Of a stretch of 64,000 nucleotides of DNA, positions 10,946 through 24,300 are shown piece after piece (position 1 is the stretch's first letter; every line of letters begins with the position of its first letter). This stretch comes from Scolanthus callimorphus (Eukaryota > Cnidaria > Anthozoa > Actiniaria > Edwardsiidae). The stretch spans positions 13,697,270 through 13,761,269 of the forward strand of contig CM066925.1 of NCBI GenBank assembly GCA_033964015.1. The letters run 5' to 3'. Both the position numbers and the translations under genes were made by a program. The notes beneath the pieces are model-generated. The model was given only the letters and a program-made list of their open reading frames with translations, did not search any database and had not been told where the DNA came from.

Positions 10946-12077
10946 ACACGTTTTATTTCGAGATCTACTCTCCCACTAATTAATATAGGCATTAACGGTG
11001 CATAAATACAGTAGGAGCCTCAATTTGAAGCCGAGATAGTTGCGATTTGTCTCAATTCAAGCTTCATAAGTTCTCGTCGGTTCGTATTTTTTCGGTATCA
11101 AATTAAAAGGCCCCCGCTGTATTTACACGGCGATTTAGACCCCAGCCTAATAGACCAGAAGCCCTTGCAAATTGCTGTTAGGCTCAAATGTTCATATACC
11201 CCCGAAAACAGTAATGATATCACAATTTTCTGCAATTTAATGATATAAAGGAAGTAAATCCTTGTTAGCCTTCTCAAAGAAATGAAACGAGACAAAAATA
11301 TGGTATATTTTGTGTGTACAGCGCGGTCGTCATGCTTCGTTGCACCAGAATGCATTAGAGTCCGTGAGGGAAAACACGCAATATGTTCAGTTGATACAGC
11401 TTCTTACCTAAATGTTTTGCAGACATCATACCAGCAGCCTTCAACATTCAAGTCTTTTCAAACTGTCTTCAAAAGCCGTTTTCTTATTAGATTTAGCCCG
11501 GATCCCTTTGTACCGCAAAATACCGCACTAGTGGATCCCTTTGCGGAGATTCCACAAAACTACCACAAAACATTATCGAAATACACCACGTTTGGTACCT
11601 ACGGAAAGCTCAATAAATTCTCTATCGAACCCTGCTATTTTTAATAAGTTACTGTAAAACCAGCGCATGCTATTTGTGATCGAAACTGCTGAACGGGTTA
11701 TTTATTAGCCAGATTTGAGAGATTTCGGCATGTAAAAGATCTCGCATTTCACATAAGGTCACATAACGCCAAATCGCCGTGTTATGCGCCCGTTAATTTT
11801 GATACCTATTCAGCGATTGAGCATGAAAGAATTTTCGTCGTTTTTATACGCTGCTCTTTTGAAAACACCGAAATGGCTTTGTTCTTTCGCGTAATGTAGA
11901 GGAGGAGACAGAACATGAGATGCAGTTTAATGTACTCTGATTTTTTCCTTTGAAAATTGTATTCGCGGCTGCAGTTATTTCTCATTTGCTACTTTCCCTT
12001 CCATGATTTTTACATGGTCTGTACATAGCTGGTAAAAAGTAAAAGTAGCAGATAAAATGCGCAGAAACATAAAACAT
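10946..12077. other. Intergenic, no gene recognised
   Basis: An open frame at 11282-11644 (plus, 120 codons) has no recognisable domain, signal peptide or splice context and is not called as a gene. No repeat family was recognised either. Confidence 0.5.
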
Positions 12078-15023
12078 TTTAGGAGGTCCTAATTGCGTAA
12101 AAAGACAATACCACAGTAAAATAAACATCCAGTGGTGTACCAGAGCATGCGCAGCACTGCCAGTGCAGCGAGGCTGGGTGCAACTCCCAGCTGGGTGATT
12201 GTGTGGTTGCATGAGTAACATACAGCGAAACCTAAAGGGAGATAGGCGATATCAAAATGAGAGATACCGGTTTGTTTTTCGTACTTGTTTAATAAATTAT
12301 GAATGCCAAAAGCCTCGTAAATGAACCTTTTGTAAATAAATAAATAAATAAATAAATTTTGAAGCTCTATACTCGCCTCTCTCACAGTCAAAAGGAACTC
12401 GGCGAGAAAAAAAACAAAACTAAGAATCAACATTTCATTTCGCCAGGAATGCCTGACACTTCTGGTTTAATTTTAGTCGAGTTCCCTAAAATTTCAAACC
12501 ACCGTAACTCGATCAATAACCATCTGATCAAGCCTATATTTAGATATTATGTCCAACTTTTTATAATCTTTTTGATTATGTAAGATTTGTTTTCATACTT
12601 ATAAAATTGAGAGACCGGATTTTTTGGTCTACGGAAATGCTGAATTTTAGAAAATGTGTAAAATAGAAAAAGGTTTAACTCAAACTGTCGTGCAGGTAAA
12701 GCATTATTTCTTGTGTAAATCTGATATGATTTAGTTAAGATTTGATACAGTTATAGCAGTGTGAATATTTACACAAGAGACAATGAGTGAGAGGTTTAGC
12801 AGACCTGATCAGATCTCATTAACGAAAACTATTGTGAAAATATTCACACAGCTATAACTTTATCAAATCTTAACAAAATCACATCAGATTTACACAAAAA
12901 ATAAAGCTTTACCTGCACGACAGTTTGACATGAACCATTTTCTATTTTACGCATTTTCTAAAATTCAGCAATTCCGGCTTTTTAGACCAAAAAATCCGGT
13001 CTCTCAAATTTATAAGTATGAAAACAAATCTTGCATAATTACAAAGATTGTAAAAAGTTTGACATAATATCTAAATATAGGCTTGATCAGATGGTTATTG
13101 ACTGAATTACGGTGGTTTGAAATTTTAGGGAACTCGACTAAAATTCAGCCAGAAGTGTCAGGCATTCCTGGCGAAATGAAATATTTAGTCTTCGTTTTTC
13201 TCTCTCTCGCCGATTCATGATAAATTGAAACATGGTTTAAAATATTTTTAATAACCGAATGTTGTTTTGAATCACGCTTGAGACGAATTCTGGTGTTGAT
13301 CGGATATCAATACTGACCGAGATACAAGTTGAAAAAGCTAGAAGAACGCATAGACTTCAAGACATTTTGCCAGGAACGCCTGACAGTCCTGGCTGAATTT
13401 TGGTCGAGTTCCCTAAAATTTCGAACCACCGTAATTCGGTCAATAACCAGCTGATCAAGCCTATATTTTGATATTGTATCAAACTTTTGATATTCTTTTT
13501 AATTATGTAAGATTTGTTTTGATACTTATTAAACTGACAGACTTGATTTTTTGGCCAAAAAGCCGGAAAATGCTGAATTTTAGAAAACGGGAAAAATATA
13601 AAAAACATATATGTCTAACTGTCGTGCAGGTGAAGCATTATTTCTTGTGTAAATCTGATATGATTTAGTTAAGATTTGATAAAGTTATAGCTGTTTGAAT
13701 ATTTTCACAAGAGACAATGAGTGAGAGGTTTAGCAGACCTCATCTCACCAGGTTTGCTAAACCTCTCACTCATTGTCTCTTGTGAAAATATTCACACAGC
13801 TATAACTTTATCAAATCTTAACTAAATCAAATCAAATTTACACAAGAAATACTGATTTACCTGCACGACAGTTTGACATAAACCTTTTTTTATTTTACGC
13901 GTTTTCTAAAATTCAGTATTTTCGGCTTTTTAGACCCAAAAATCAAGTCTCTCAATTTTATAAGTAGCAAAACAAATCTTACATAATTAAAAAGATTATA
14001 AAACGTTTGACATAATCATCTAAATATAAGCTTGATCAGATGGTTATTGGCCGAATTACGGTGGTTTGAAATTTTAGGGAACTCGACTAAAATTCAGCCA
14101 GAAGTGTCAGGCATTCCTGGCGAAATGAAATGTTTAGTCTATTCGATCGTTTTGTTTTTTTTCTCGCCGAATTCATGATAAATTGAAACATGGCTTAAAA
14201 GATATTTAATAACCGAATGTTGTTTTGAACCACGTTTGAGACGAATTCTGGTGTTGATCGGATATCAATACTGACCGAGATATAAGTTGGAAAAGTTAGA
14301 AGAACGCATAGAAGACATTTTGCCAGGAACGCCTGACACTCCTGGCTGAATTTTAGTCCGAGTTCCCTAAAATTTCGAACCACCGTAATTCGGTCAATAA
14401 CCATCTGATCAAGCCTATATTTTGATATTGTATCAAACTTTTGATATTCTTTTTAATTATGTAAGATTTGTTTTGATACTTATTAAACTGACAGACTTGA
14501 TTTTTTGGCCAAAAAGCCGGAAAATGCTGAATTTTAAAAAACGGGAAAAATAAAAATATGTATATGTCTAACTGTCGTGCAGGTAAATCAGTATTTCTTG
14601 TGTAAATCTGATATGATTTAGTTAAGATTTGATAAAGTTATAGCTGTTTGAATATTTTCACAAGAGACAATGAGTGAGAGGTTTAGCAGACCTGGTGAGA
14701 TGAGGTCTGCTAAAACGCTCACTCATTGTCTCTTGTGAAAATATTCAAACAGCTATAACTTTATCAAATCTTAACTAAATCAAATCAAATTTACACAAGA
14801 AATACTGATTTACCTGCACGACAGTTTGACATAAACCTTTTTTATTTTACGCGTTGCGCCTATTTCCCTTTAGGTTTCGCTGTGTCTACTCCTGCAACCA
14901 CAGAATCACCCAGCTGGGAGTTGCACCCAGTCCTCGCTGCACTGGCAGTGCTACGCATGCTCTGGTACACCACTGGATGTTTATTTCTGCGGTATGTTCT
15001 TTCTACGCAATTAGGCCTCCTAA
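12078..15023. mobile_element. 2.9-kb TIR element with internal giant palindromes
   Basis: The left end (12078-about 12245, TTTAGGAGG...AATTGCGTA) is the reverse complement of the right end (about 14855-15023), giving TIRs near 170 bp. Between them lie about 0.95-kb tandem units. Each is a palindrome of about 370-bp arms (centres near 12812, 13744 and 14700; the last arm is shortened) plus a spacer repeated near 13200-13360 and 14160-14320. Arm landmarks are CAGGCATTCCTGGCG, TTTACACAAGAAATA and CTCACTCATTGTCTC. No transposase was seen, so the element is non-autonomous and the family is unknown. Confidence 0.85.
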
Positions 15024-15678
15024 ACTACTATACCACCTCTAAAATAAATCTAAAATAAAAATGACATCATCGTATTTCGCAAATATGATCACACTGCGTA
15101 TCAAGAGTACCGCCCAAGGTGATGAGTGATAGACCAATCCGGATCAGCTGGCGGAATTCCCAAGGGGGTGACTGCCGGATCAGCTGTGTTTACCAAGGGG
15201 GGATGACTGAGTCATCAACGTGGGCTTATCCCCGACCACATACTATGGGATCTTAGTCCCACTCTTGGTTGCGCTTCCGTGATCCTTTATGTGACGTCGT
15301 CATTCTGATCCGTCAAATCCGGCTGATCCATCGCTTGAACCGGAAGATGTTTCAGGTTTCTTCGGTAGTTACCCACCAGGCCAGTGTCAAAGGCAACTTA
15401 ACATATGGGGAACTCCCATATTTTTTGACCGGGGATGATCGTCGAAATTTTCAGTTTCACCCCTAAAAGATACCAAACATGGCGGGCCATGGCGTGGTTC
15501 AAATAATTTCTTACCCTAAAAGATACCCTAAAAGATGAGGCCTTATGTGCAAAGTACGGCGCGAAGTAGGCCCCGTGATTTTAACCCCTAAAAGATACGA
15601 CGATCAAGATTTTGTTAGAATGTCGGATTTAGGTCACGTGACCCAGTTAGTGCAAGTGGCCTATCATTCAAGTGACTT
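15024..15678. other. Intergenic with CCCTAAAAGATACC repeats
   Basis: CCCCTAAAAGATAC-type motifs recur at about 15460, 15515, 15527 and 15585. The reverse complement (TACCTTTTAGGGG) occurs near 1230. No gene recognised. Confidence 0.5.
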
Positions 15679-15804
15679 TAAAGGCCCATCACCAACCGGG
15701 AGCCTTTGCGCCCCGTTTTCTTTTGTTTTCAAATTGATCCATTGTTTTTCGGGTGCTCTGATTGGCTAAGAGTCCGCAAAGGCTCTCGGTTGGTGATGGG
15801 CCTT
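15679..15804. mobile_element. 126-bp MITE with about 30-bp TIRs
   Basis: AAGGCCCATCACCAACCGGG at the left is matched by CGGTTGGTGATGGGCCTT at the right. The inner TIR adds AGCCTTTGCG. The interior has TTTTGTTTTCAAATTGAT and CTGATTGGCTAAGAG. A second copy starts at 16168. Confidence 0.85.
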
Positions 15805-16167
15805 GATTAGACAACAAATTCGCGCTTAGGGGCCCTATTGCATCCCCTTATTTTTTTGCGCGGCACAAATCACGCCCGAGTTTCTCGACCTAAATATTCA
15901 ACAGGAACGCTTTCTACGCAAGCTAGCGTGTCCACAGCCCTCCCGAAATCGACACAAAAAGCAAATTAGTTCAAATTAACAGTTACCAGTCATTAGTCGC
16001 CAACAACACATGTTTACTTCAATTTAATTGAAACAAATATATATATATATATATATAACTGTTATCACCTAGTTCACTAAACTTATGTATTTTAAATGGT
16101 AACGTTTTGCCTCCATTTACTCCACAAATATGCTAGCCATATTCACCATTGTCATGCGCTGCCATCT

Positions 16168-16267
16168 TAAAGGCCCATCACCAACCGGGAGCCTTTGCGT
16201 CCCGTTTTCTTTTGTTTTCAAATTGATCTATTGTTCTGATTGGCTAAGAGTCCGCAAAGGCCTTTAA
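16168..16267. mobile_element. Second copy of the 126-bp MITE, right end truncated
   Basis: Same AAGGCCCATCACCAACCGGG start and interior as 15679-15804. The right TIR stops after CCGCAAAGGCCTTTAAG. Confidence 0.8.
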
Positions 16268-16313
16268 GTATGGAAACGCGGACTGGACGTTTCACAGTTT
16301 TTACCACTTTGAA

Positions 16314-16618
16314 TTACTGCGGTTTTCATAATTCTGCGAACTCTCGCTAACGATTTCCAACCGTCAAACCGCCTTCTGGCTTCCGTCAATCAAAGTCCCG
16401 GTCTTTTCGTCGTTACTCTTAGTGCTTTTGATTGGCCAGCACGTAACGTTGCTGTCGCGACAGGAAGCCATTTTAGCACTGCTTAGGCGCTGGCCAATGA
16501 AAAAGCACAAAGAGTAACGACGAAAATACTCGGGAGCTTGATTGACGGAAGCCAGAAGGCTGTTTTACGGTTAGAAATCAATAGCGAGAGTTCGCAGAAT
16601 TACGAAAACCGCAGTAAA
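16314..16618. mobile_element. Foldback MITE, about 305 bp
   Basis: The left arm (ACTGCGGTTTTCATAATTCT, then GCTTCCGTCAATCAA and CGTCGTTACTCTTAGTGCTT) is mirrored by the right arm ending TACGAAAACCGCAGT. Arms are about 130 bp around a centre near 16455. Confidence 0.8.
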
Positions 16619-16747
16619 ATGAAAAGAACAATTCACAGTAGAAATGTTATATACAATTTTACCCTTTTCTGTCAACCCAGAGCTTCCCCGCTCCTAAGAC
16701 CTCGCGAGAGGCTTCAGCAACCGCCATTAACGCATGTGTGAGATCAT

Positions 16748-16950
16748 TCTCGTACCCAGAGCTCCAAGGCTCGTCTGCTCGCAGGGGAGGCTCTTGTGAC
16801 ATCCATTTGAGGGCCATCGCTGATTGGCTGATTTTGAGCGATGGGGCATGCGCTGAAAAGTTTAGTTTCTTTCAGCGGCTCTGTATTAAATCTCGCGCAT
16901 GCGTCAGTGGCCTCCCCCGCGAGGTTACGAGACGGGGAGCTTTGGGTCGG
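16748..16950. mobile_element. MITE of the TACCCAGAGCTCC family, copy 2
   Basis: CTCGTACCCAGAGCTCCAAG at the left mirrors ACGGGGAGCTTTGGGT at the right. The interior contains GCTGATTGGCTGATTTTGAG and CATGCGC, as in copy 1. Confidence 0.75.
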
Positions 16951-16973
16951 TCATGTCTAGAAGGGATAACTCA

Positions 16974-17100
16974 GGAGGAGGTGATTAATAATTGATAGGC
17001 TTCACGGTAGAACGAACCTACATATGCTATGTTATGCCATGTTATGTCATGTAGCTTCGTTCTATTGTTTATGCCTATGAATTATTAATCACCTCCACTG
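16974..17100. repeat. Hairpin-forming inverted repeat
   Basis: GGAGGTGATTAATAATTGAT pairs with AATTATTAATCACCTCC. Inside, TAGAACGAACCTACAT pairs with ATGTAGCTTCGTTCTA. It lies directly after MITE copy 2. Confidence 0.75.
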
Positions 17101-17695
17101 TGAGTATCCCATCTAGCCACTACCCTTTGGGTTCGAGAATGAGAAAAACCATTCTGCGCATGCCACAATGTTCAAAATCGGCCTTTCAAAGGAGCGTCAC
17201 AATTCATGTAAAGGTGCTACATCAAATTGGTTTGTAAATCTATTTTTAGAAAAAAGATCCCGCGGGAAACGGAGTTTTTCTGTTTTCCGCAGCGTTGGCA
17301 TTACACTCCAAGTTAATCGTCGATCAAATCAATTGATTCAGATGATCCACTGAATTCTTGCTCTACATTTGAATCTGGATCTTCATTATAACTAACAAAA
17401 CAACTGGATGAGATTCAAAAAGGCGCAAATGAGCAAGAAAGTCAGCGTTACAAACTGATAAACTTCTTCCTTTGGGATCTGGCAGGATAAAGTTCTAAAA
17501 TAGATTGATTAACCAATTGGATGTGACACAAAATCTATACTACTTGTCATGTTGACAAAAGTGTATGGCTGAAGCAAACTACACTTATTTACAAATTGAA
17601 AACTCTTTTTCAAATGATACAATATCGCATTCTTGAAGGGGCTGTGAAACGGTTGTTTCAACAAAAAGTCATGAAATGAGACATGTGGTCTATCA
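17101..17695. other. Intergenic, no gene recognised
   Basis: No coding frame, RNA or clear repeat was recognised, apart from a short stretch near 17130-17175 (GAATGAGAAA...GCGCATGCCACAATGTTCAA) that weakly resembles the interior of the TACCCAGAGCTCC MITE family. Confidence 0.4.
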
Positions 17696-18049
17696 AACCC
17701 CGTTCACACGGGACCTGTACAAAACCGGACCGGTACAATTCTGGTACGGTACCGCCGCGCGTTCACACTGGACCTGTACAAAACCGGACCGGTACAATTC
17801 TGGTACGGTACCGCCGCGCGTTCACACGGGACCTGTACAAAACCGGACCGGTACAATTCTGGTAGGTACCGCCGCGCGTTCACACGGGACCTGCGGTACC
17901 GGACCGATTTTGGCACGGCTAGGCTTGCACGGTCCCGTGTGAGCACTGTTGCAAAACGTACCAAAATTGTACCGGTACCGTTTGAACAGGCGGTAACGTA
18001 CCAGAATTGTAACGGTCCGGTTTTGTACCGGTCTCGTATGAACGGGGTC
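17696..18049. mobile_element. Foldback element with CCCCGTTCACACG ends and tandem units
   Basis: AACCCCGTTCACACGGGACC at the left is mirrored by CGTATGAACGGGGTCT at the right. The left side has three tandem copies (about 60 bp) of CACACGGGACCTGTACAAAA...GGTACGGTACCGCCGCG. Its end sequence resembles the elements at 41883-42072 and, more loosely, 53945-54195. Confidence 0.8.
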
Positions 18050-18309
18050 TGAGTGAAATTGAAATTTGCATAATTTTGCTTATTTCTTGTGAATTAGACG
18101 GCTAAACCCACTAAATTACCCCTAAAATTGCGACACTGCACCTTTGAATCACCCCTACATTTGCTTGCCCAATGTATTATGTTTCTATGTGGGTTCGAGA
18201 TACATGGCTCTCTTAATAACTTACAGGAAAAAAAAATACTTTTTCAAAGTTCCACATGGGCCGTAATTTCGTAGATGCTCACAAGGTACTGCACGTCCCA
18301 AATGGGCCA

Positions 18310-21300
18310 TTATTGCGTAGGTGCTCCATATGCATGATAGAGGAAGGGCTCTTGTTCCTTGGGTATTTTAAAGGGCAGCCAGGTCACGTGACCTGAGGTG
18401 AGTAGTTGCTCGGACTCGAGGCTGTCGAGGTGTTGCGCTTGTCTGCGGACGTACTCGACGAGATTCGCAAGCTCCACTGCGTCTGTTCTGTTACTGTGAA
18501 ACATGTTCCTGAAAAGATAGAAACATAAATATTAGTGGCTTATCTCCTACATCAGACATGCATCAACTCTTTTAGTTTGTGTAGCATGCGCTTAGCCAGT
18601 GCTTTCGATTGGGGGGGGGGGGGGGTAAAGTCGCGTGGGGGGGAAGGAGGATGGGTAAAGTCGCGTGCAAATTGAAGTTCGAATTTTGGGGACAAATGTT
18701 TACTTGCATTTTTACTACATCTAGAGGCCAATTGGCCGTTATCACGTAAAATTGATGAATAATATTTAATAGTTATCAGAAAATGAAATCCAGTTTTCAA
18801 TTCTACATATCTGTATTAGTAAAATTGCAAAGTTTCAAAAGAATTACTTGAAAACTGGAGCTGAGATATGAATTTTCAAAACTTCGTATTCTTACTCACT
18901 TTTTACAAAGAAATGTATGGGCAAATATGTCAAGTTGAGGCTGGACGGGCATCCATGCCCGTCCAGTCTCGTTTTGATGTATTTTCCCATACATTTCTTT
19001 CCAAAAAATAAGCCAGAATACGAAGTTTTGAAAATTCATATATCTCAGTCAGTATCCAAGCAATCTTCATCAAACTTTGCAATTTTACTAAATACGGATG
19101 TGTAGAATGAGTGTTACCCTACAACATTAAACCTATAGGAAAATGGTCACTATTACGGGGCCCCGTAACTTTGGTACTTTTTATCTAAATTTTGCCAAAT
19201 TCAACTTTTATTTATTTTCCACCATAGTACACTAGGGTAGAATAAAATAAATTATTATATAAACACCAATGAAATACCAGGTGATCTCCCGCGCGAAAAC
19301 TTGATATCTTCACACGTGAAAATATCATGTTATTTTCACATGTGAAAATATCACACTTGCCTTTGCTGAATGCTCGATTTTTAAGCTTAACTCAAATAAA
19401 ATTTGAATTTGGTATTTCATTGATGTTTATATAATAAACAGAACATTACATGACCGCTTGGAGATACAAATTTTATCTTCTCGTGTTAAAAATTAATCTC
19501 ACTCGTTCGCTGCGCTCACTCGTGAGATAAATTTTCAACACTTGAAGATAAAATTCGTATCTCCGCGCGGCCATGTAATATCCTCTATACATGCCACACA
19601 ACACCAAGCTCCCGATTACTTACCTCCATAAGGCAGCGGCTAACACCCTGTCATGAGATAACAAACCCTGTTGAATAACGGAAATAAAGATACAAATTAT
19701 AAAAAATATATAATAAAAACATAAGGAATAAAAAAGAACATTAATAAAAATGAAAAAATAATAAAAACAACACAAAAAATATAAAATAAAAAACAAAATA
19801 AACAAATAAAAAAAGTAAAAAGATAGAAACAAAAAATTAGAAGAAAAAAAACACAAGAAAACAAAGGAAATAATTAGCCATCAACACAACACAAAACATT
19901 CTGCGTGCAATTTTTGCTAAAGCAATTTTCTTCAAACTTAAATGACCAAAAATATGAAGGACTAATATACCAAATTCAAAAAGATTCAGAACAATGGCGT
20001 GACGATTTCACGCACACGAGCGTCACTTATAAACAAAATTATTTCGAACACTTACTTAAAAGCGTGAATTGATGACGTTATATCCAGAATTAGAAAATAA
20101 CACCCATGTTGTATTGTGAATGTGCGCATTCTGATTGGTTAAAAGGCGTGTTTGTAAGAGACCTGAGAAACACGATTGTCACGCAACGCTGTCGCGCGTG
20201 TGTATGTTATTTTCTAAAAGCAATAAAAATACTTTCTGCGTGCTCTCTGGTTTCTTACAAACACTCGGGGAATGTTGGTCGAACTGATAAAACTTGAAAG
20301 ACACTCGCCTTCGGCTCATGTCTTTCAAGTTTTGATCAGTTCTCCCAACATCCCCCTCATGTTTGTAAGAAAGCAGAGAGCACGCGGAAAGTACTTTTAT
20401 TGCTTAATTAAAAAATATCCCACTATTTTTGACGCGACGCGAGCAAGTTAAATAAAATCCAGAAAAATGTGTTTACTTTGGTTGTAATCTAACAACAACT
20501 TGGTGAGACTTGCATGAATATAACACGTGTTTTTACCTCGTCATAGGCAAAAATCAGCCCATAAAATTCTTGCACTAGCTCGTGTAAGCTCTCCCGCACA
20601 ACTGAAGAGTCAATTTCCTGGAAAAAAAGTGGAAGATGCGTGAAACAAATTAATATACAAAATGCACTAACCACAGGCAAACCAGTAAAATGTGGATACA
20701 GTTGGCCCGCATCTTTGCATTTTCTGTATTTTTGTGGCGCTTCTGCTCGTATAATTAATGACCTCCCAGGCGTTCCTTGCATACCACAGGGTTCCCAGCA
20801 GAGTCCTGTCCTTCCTACAGAAAAAACGATTCCAGCTATAAGCGCGCGCGCTCTTCTTTATTCAGAAATGCCCAAGCCGTGTCTCACAACTACCAGAATG
20901 CAGCGCGCTTTTTTTTAACAGTTTGTTCGACAAATGTCCCACATCTACCGACATGCAGCGCGCGCGTGGTTATAGCTGGAATCGCCCATTGTCGTGGGCT
21001 AAGACGTTCAACGGATTTGTTAACGGGTAATGTCTGCTTAGAGAAAACTATAATGATAGGTGATGAAAGAGACGACTGGTACATTATTGTTCACAGCAGC
21101 CACGTGTACCCCGAGCATGCCTATTTTTTAAATAGAAGGTTTGCCCCATAGGCCTTTATTGAGATACACCGGAAGTCGCGGATCGTAGTGCATTGTGGTC
21201 TAGCTTCGGTACAAACAAATCAGCAAACAATGGGCAGTTTTTCCCAGTGGAGTTCAATTTGAATTCCACTGGGAAAATCTGCCCATTGTTTGGTGGTTTG

Positions 21301-24300
21301 TTTGTACCGAAGCTAGACCACAATGCATTACGATCCGCGACTTCCGGTGTATCTCAAAAAGGCCTATGTTCGGAGTAGATTCGCACAATCATTTTTGCTC
21401 TACAAGAATTTGATAATTTGAACCATATCAGCCTGATAAACAAAGACTATAAGCAGCCAAAAGGAAGATCCAAATCGCAGTTAAACGGCACTACTTACAT
21501 GAGAGAACTTGGCAAATCTAATTGAACTTTACTTAAGGTCTCTGTAAACCCGTGAGGGGTGTCTTCGGAAAAAAAATCTCGTCGCGTCGCAATTTATGCT
21601 ATGATAATCAGCTATATTATATATCATTTTAAAGCTAAAATATTGCTCTATCTTATTTTATGAAGTTGTTTAGCTTATCGAAGTTCAAATTTTTCTTGTA
21701 TTTTTAAGACCCCGAAATAAAAACTACCTTGTTTACTTGAGAAGCTCCAGACCACTAGCGGTTTGTTGCACAATTTCACACTTTGTCGGATTTTAATCTC
21801 GGTAAATGAACTGCAAAACTGTGTCAGCGATTTTCGATATTTTTCATATTTACAAAAATATTAGGTCGCGAAGTTGAAAGTCGCATTTTTTACAGTTTGT
21901 GGCCCCAAAATTTATCATAAAATCTTTTCAAGTAAAAAAATAAAAATTCCCTCACACGGTTTTTTAGTTGTGATCATTTTCTAACGAAATTTGAGGCCGA
22001 TATCTTAAGAAATTCAGAAATTCCTGGCTACGGCTACACCGCTGAAAGCAGTGCATGCAGAGTTGAGAGTTGGGAGGACTGGGTTTGAACTTCTCAGGGT
22101 CTCCTCCCTGGTAACAAAAAAAATTGAATTTGTGTCACGCGAGCCAGGCCACATCATGAAGTCACATCTGCTGGAATAAATCATTAACAAGAATAAACCG
22201 GCTATGCTGTCCTTTGGCACATTACATTATAAATTCCAATACGGTGTCAGTTGCCTTTGCGAACAGAGCTCACCACTTGAATTCTATAGCTTGGGTTTTG
22301 ATCAGCAACTTTGTCCATATAATTTTATTTGAGAGAGTGAATGCATAAAATAATACTTTTGAATCTAAGTTTAATGATAAGTGGTATGACATTTCGCAAA
22401 TTGTCTCTTCAGTGACAAGGAAGTGATATAACACCAAATTTGATAGTTAGGAATCCAAATTGCTGTTCATAGGTAGGCGGATCCAGGAATTTCACAAAGC
22501 AGGTGCCGGATAGTGAAAATTTTGGGCACCTTAACAGTAGAGGACTATTTAGGTAATTGTTATATCGTAGGTTCATTCACCAAATAAACTACGATAAATT
22601 TTGAGACCACAAACTTTAAAAAATGTGACTTTCAACTTGCAACCTAATATTTTCATAAATATGCAAAATATCGAAAATCGCTCACATGGTTTTGCAGTTC
22701 ATCTCTACCAAACTAAAATCCGTCAAAGTGTGAAATTGTGCAACAAACCGCTACTGGTCTGGAGCTTTAAAATGATATATAGCTGATTATCATAGCATAA
22801 ATTGCGACATGAGAATTTTTTTCCTAAGACACCCCTCAGGTTTACAGAGACCTTAAATCCGCCGCTGCTGTTGTAAGGAGAATCAATAATTTACTTACCC
22901 CCATGACTTTCATCCTTGCTTCAACATCCTGCCACATGAGGGATACAAGTTTTCTGTACATAGATCTCCCATCCTTGCCTTCCCGTTTGAGCCTCACCAA
23001 ACACATCCTAAACATGGACAAAATGTTGTTTCAACACTTTGAATCCATATAACCCAGACTGAAATTTTAAAGCATGGCTTTATTTTGTATTTTGTTTTCT
23101 GCAGCGCTGTCAGAATGTTTTGAAGTAGGCAGCTGCTCAAAAAAGTAGCCGGCTGCAAAAGAAAAACTGACGGCCGACATGCAAATTTCATAGCTTCAAA
23201 GCAACAAGTTAGTTTCCTGACCAAAGCCAATTCCGAAACAGGTGCGGTACTGGGAGATTTTTAAGAGGAACTACAATCTAAGGATTCCAGTTTCTATTTA
23301 ATTTTTGCAAACAATGAGGCGAGCTTCAGGCTGCATTTAACAAAGTTCTGTCCTGAGAACTCTTTTGTGTCTCACATTTGGCAAAAAGTAGCCGGCGATC
23401 AAACGCGAAGTAGCTCCTGGAGCTCCCGTGGTGGTTGGCTTGTTCTGACAGCTCTAGTTCTGCCAGTCAAACCAGCCTATCCAATAGGGTCATTGGCTGG
23501 TGCAGTCAACTGGCTTTTTCATTTTTCATAAAACCTTTAAAGCAATGACATTGGAAGACTGAAACTACAGGTACTGTTGCAGTAGTACAGTGTACCAGTA
23601 TATTCAAAATATTCTACTTCTTTTCTATTATGCTTTCTCACCAGATGTGTAGTTGATTGACCAGGAACCAGGACTGGAAAGTATCTGGCATACCACAAGC
23701 TTTGGAAAAAGAAAAAAAGAAAAAAAAGTTAAAATAGGGAATCCTTTCTGGCCCGTTATTTGATATTAAAAACTTTCATCAAAATTATTTTAGTATACTG
23801 TTATCATTACATACCTATGAAAAAATCCTCATAGTTGATTCCCTCAGTACAACATTCATACATCTTCATCGCACTCCTCATTAAAACCTGTGCGTAAACA
23901 GAAATGGTTTTGCTAAGATCCCACAAGATGCATCGTGCATAGTTAAACAAAAAAAAAAAGTGCAACCAGATAATAAATTAAAAAATCAATAAAATATTCA
24001 CGGCATGCACATTTTTATTTCGCTACTGTTCCCTTGAATAATGGATCTTTTTGATGAAATGTGGTTGATTTCTGCCTTGAGTGGCACTTTAATATTGATG
24101 ACCTGCCCACCTTCAGTTTGCAAACAAGCTTTAATGTCAACAGAACCTTTTCAAATCTTGAGATTCTCCCTCACGTGGCAGGTAAATAAAGAAAATGTCT
24201 GACAAAATCCCGAGAGTGACAACAGGTCGAAAATACAGTAAATGTAAGAACATTTTCACAATCATTATACAGGTGACGACAGGCTTCAAAATCTTGTGAC

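Noticed and set aside
11282..11644. 120-codon plus-strand open frame
   Set aside because: No domain, signal peptide, splice context or codon pattern supports it, and it is surrounded by repeat DNA.
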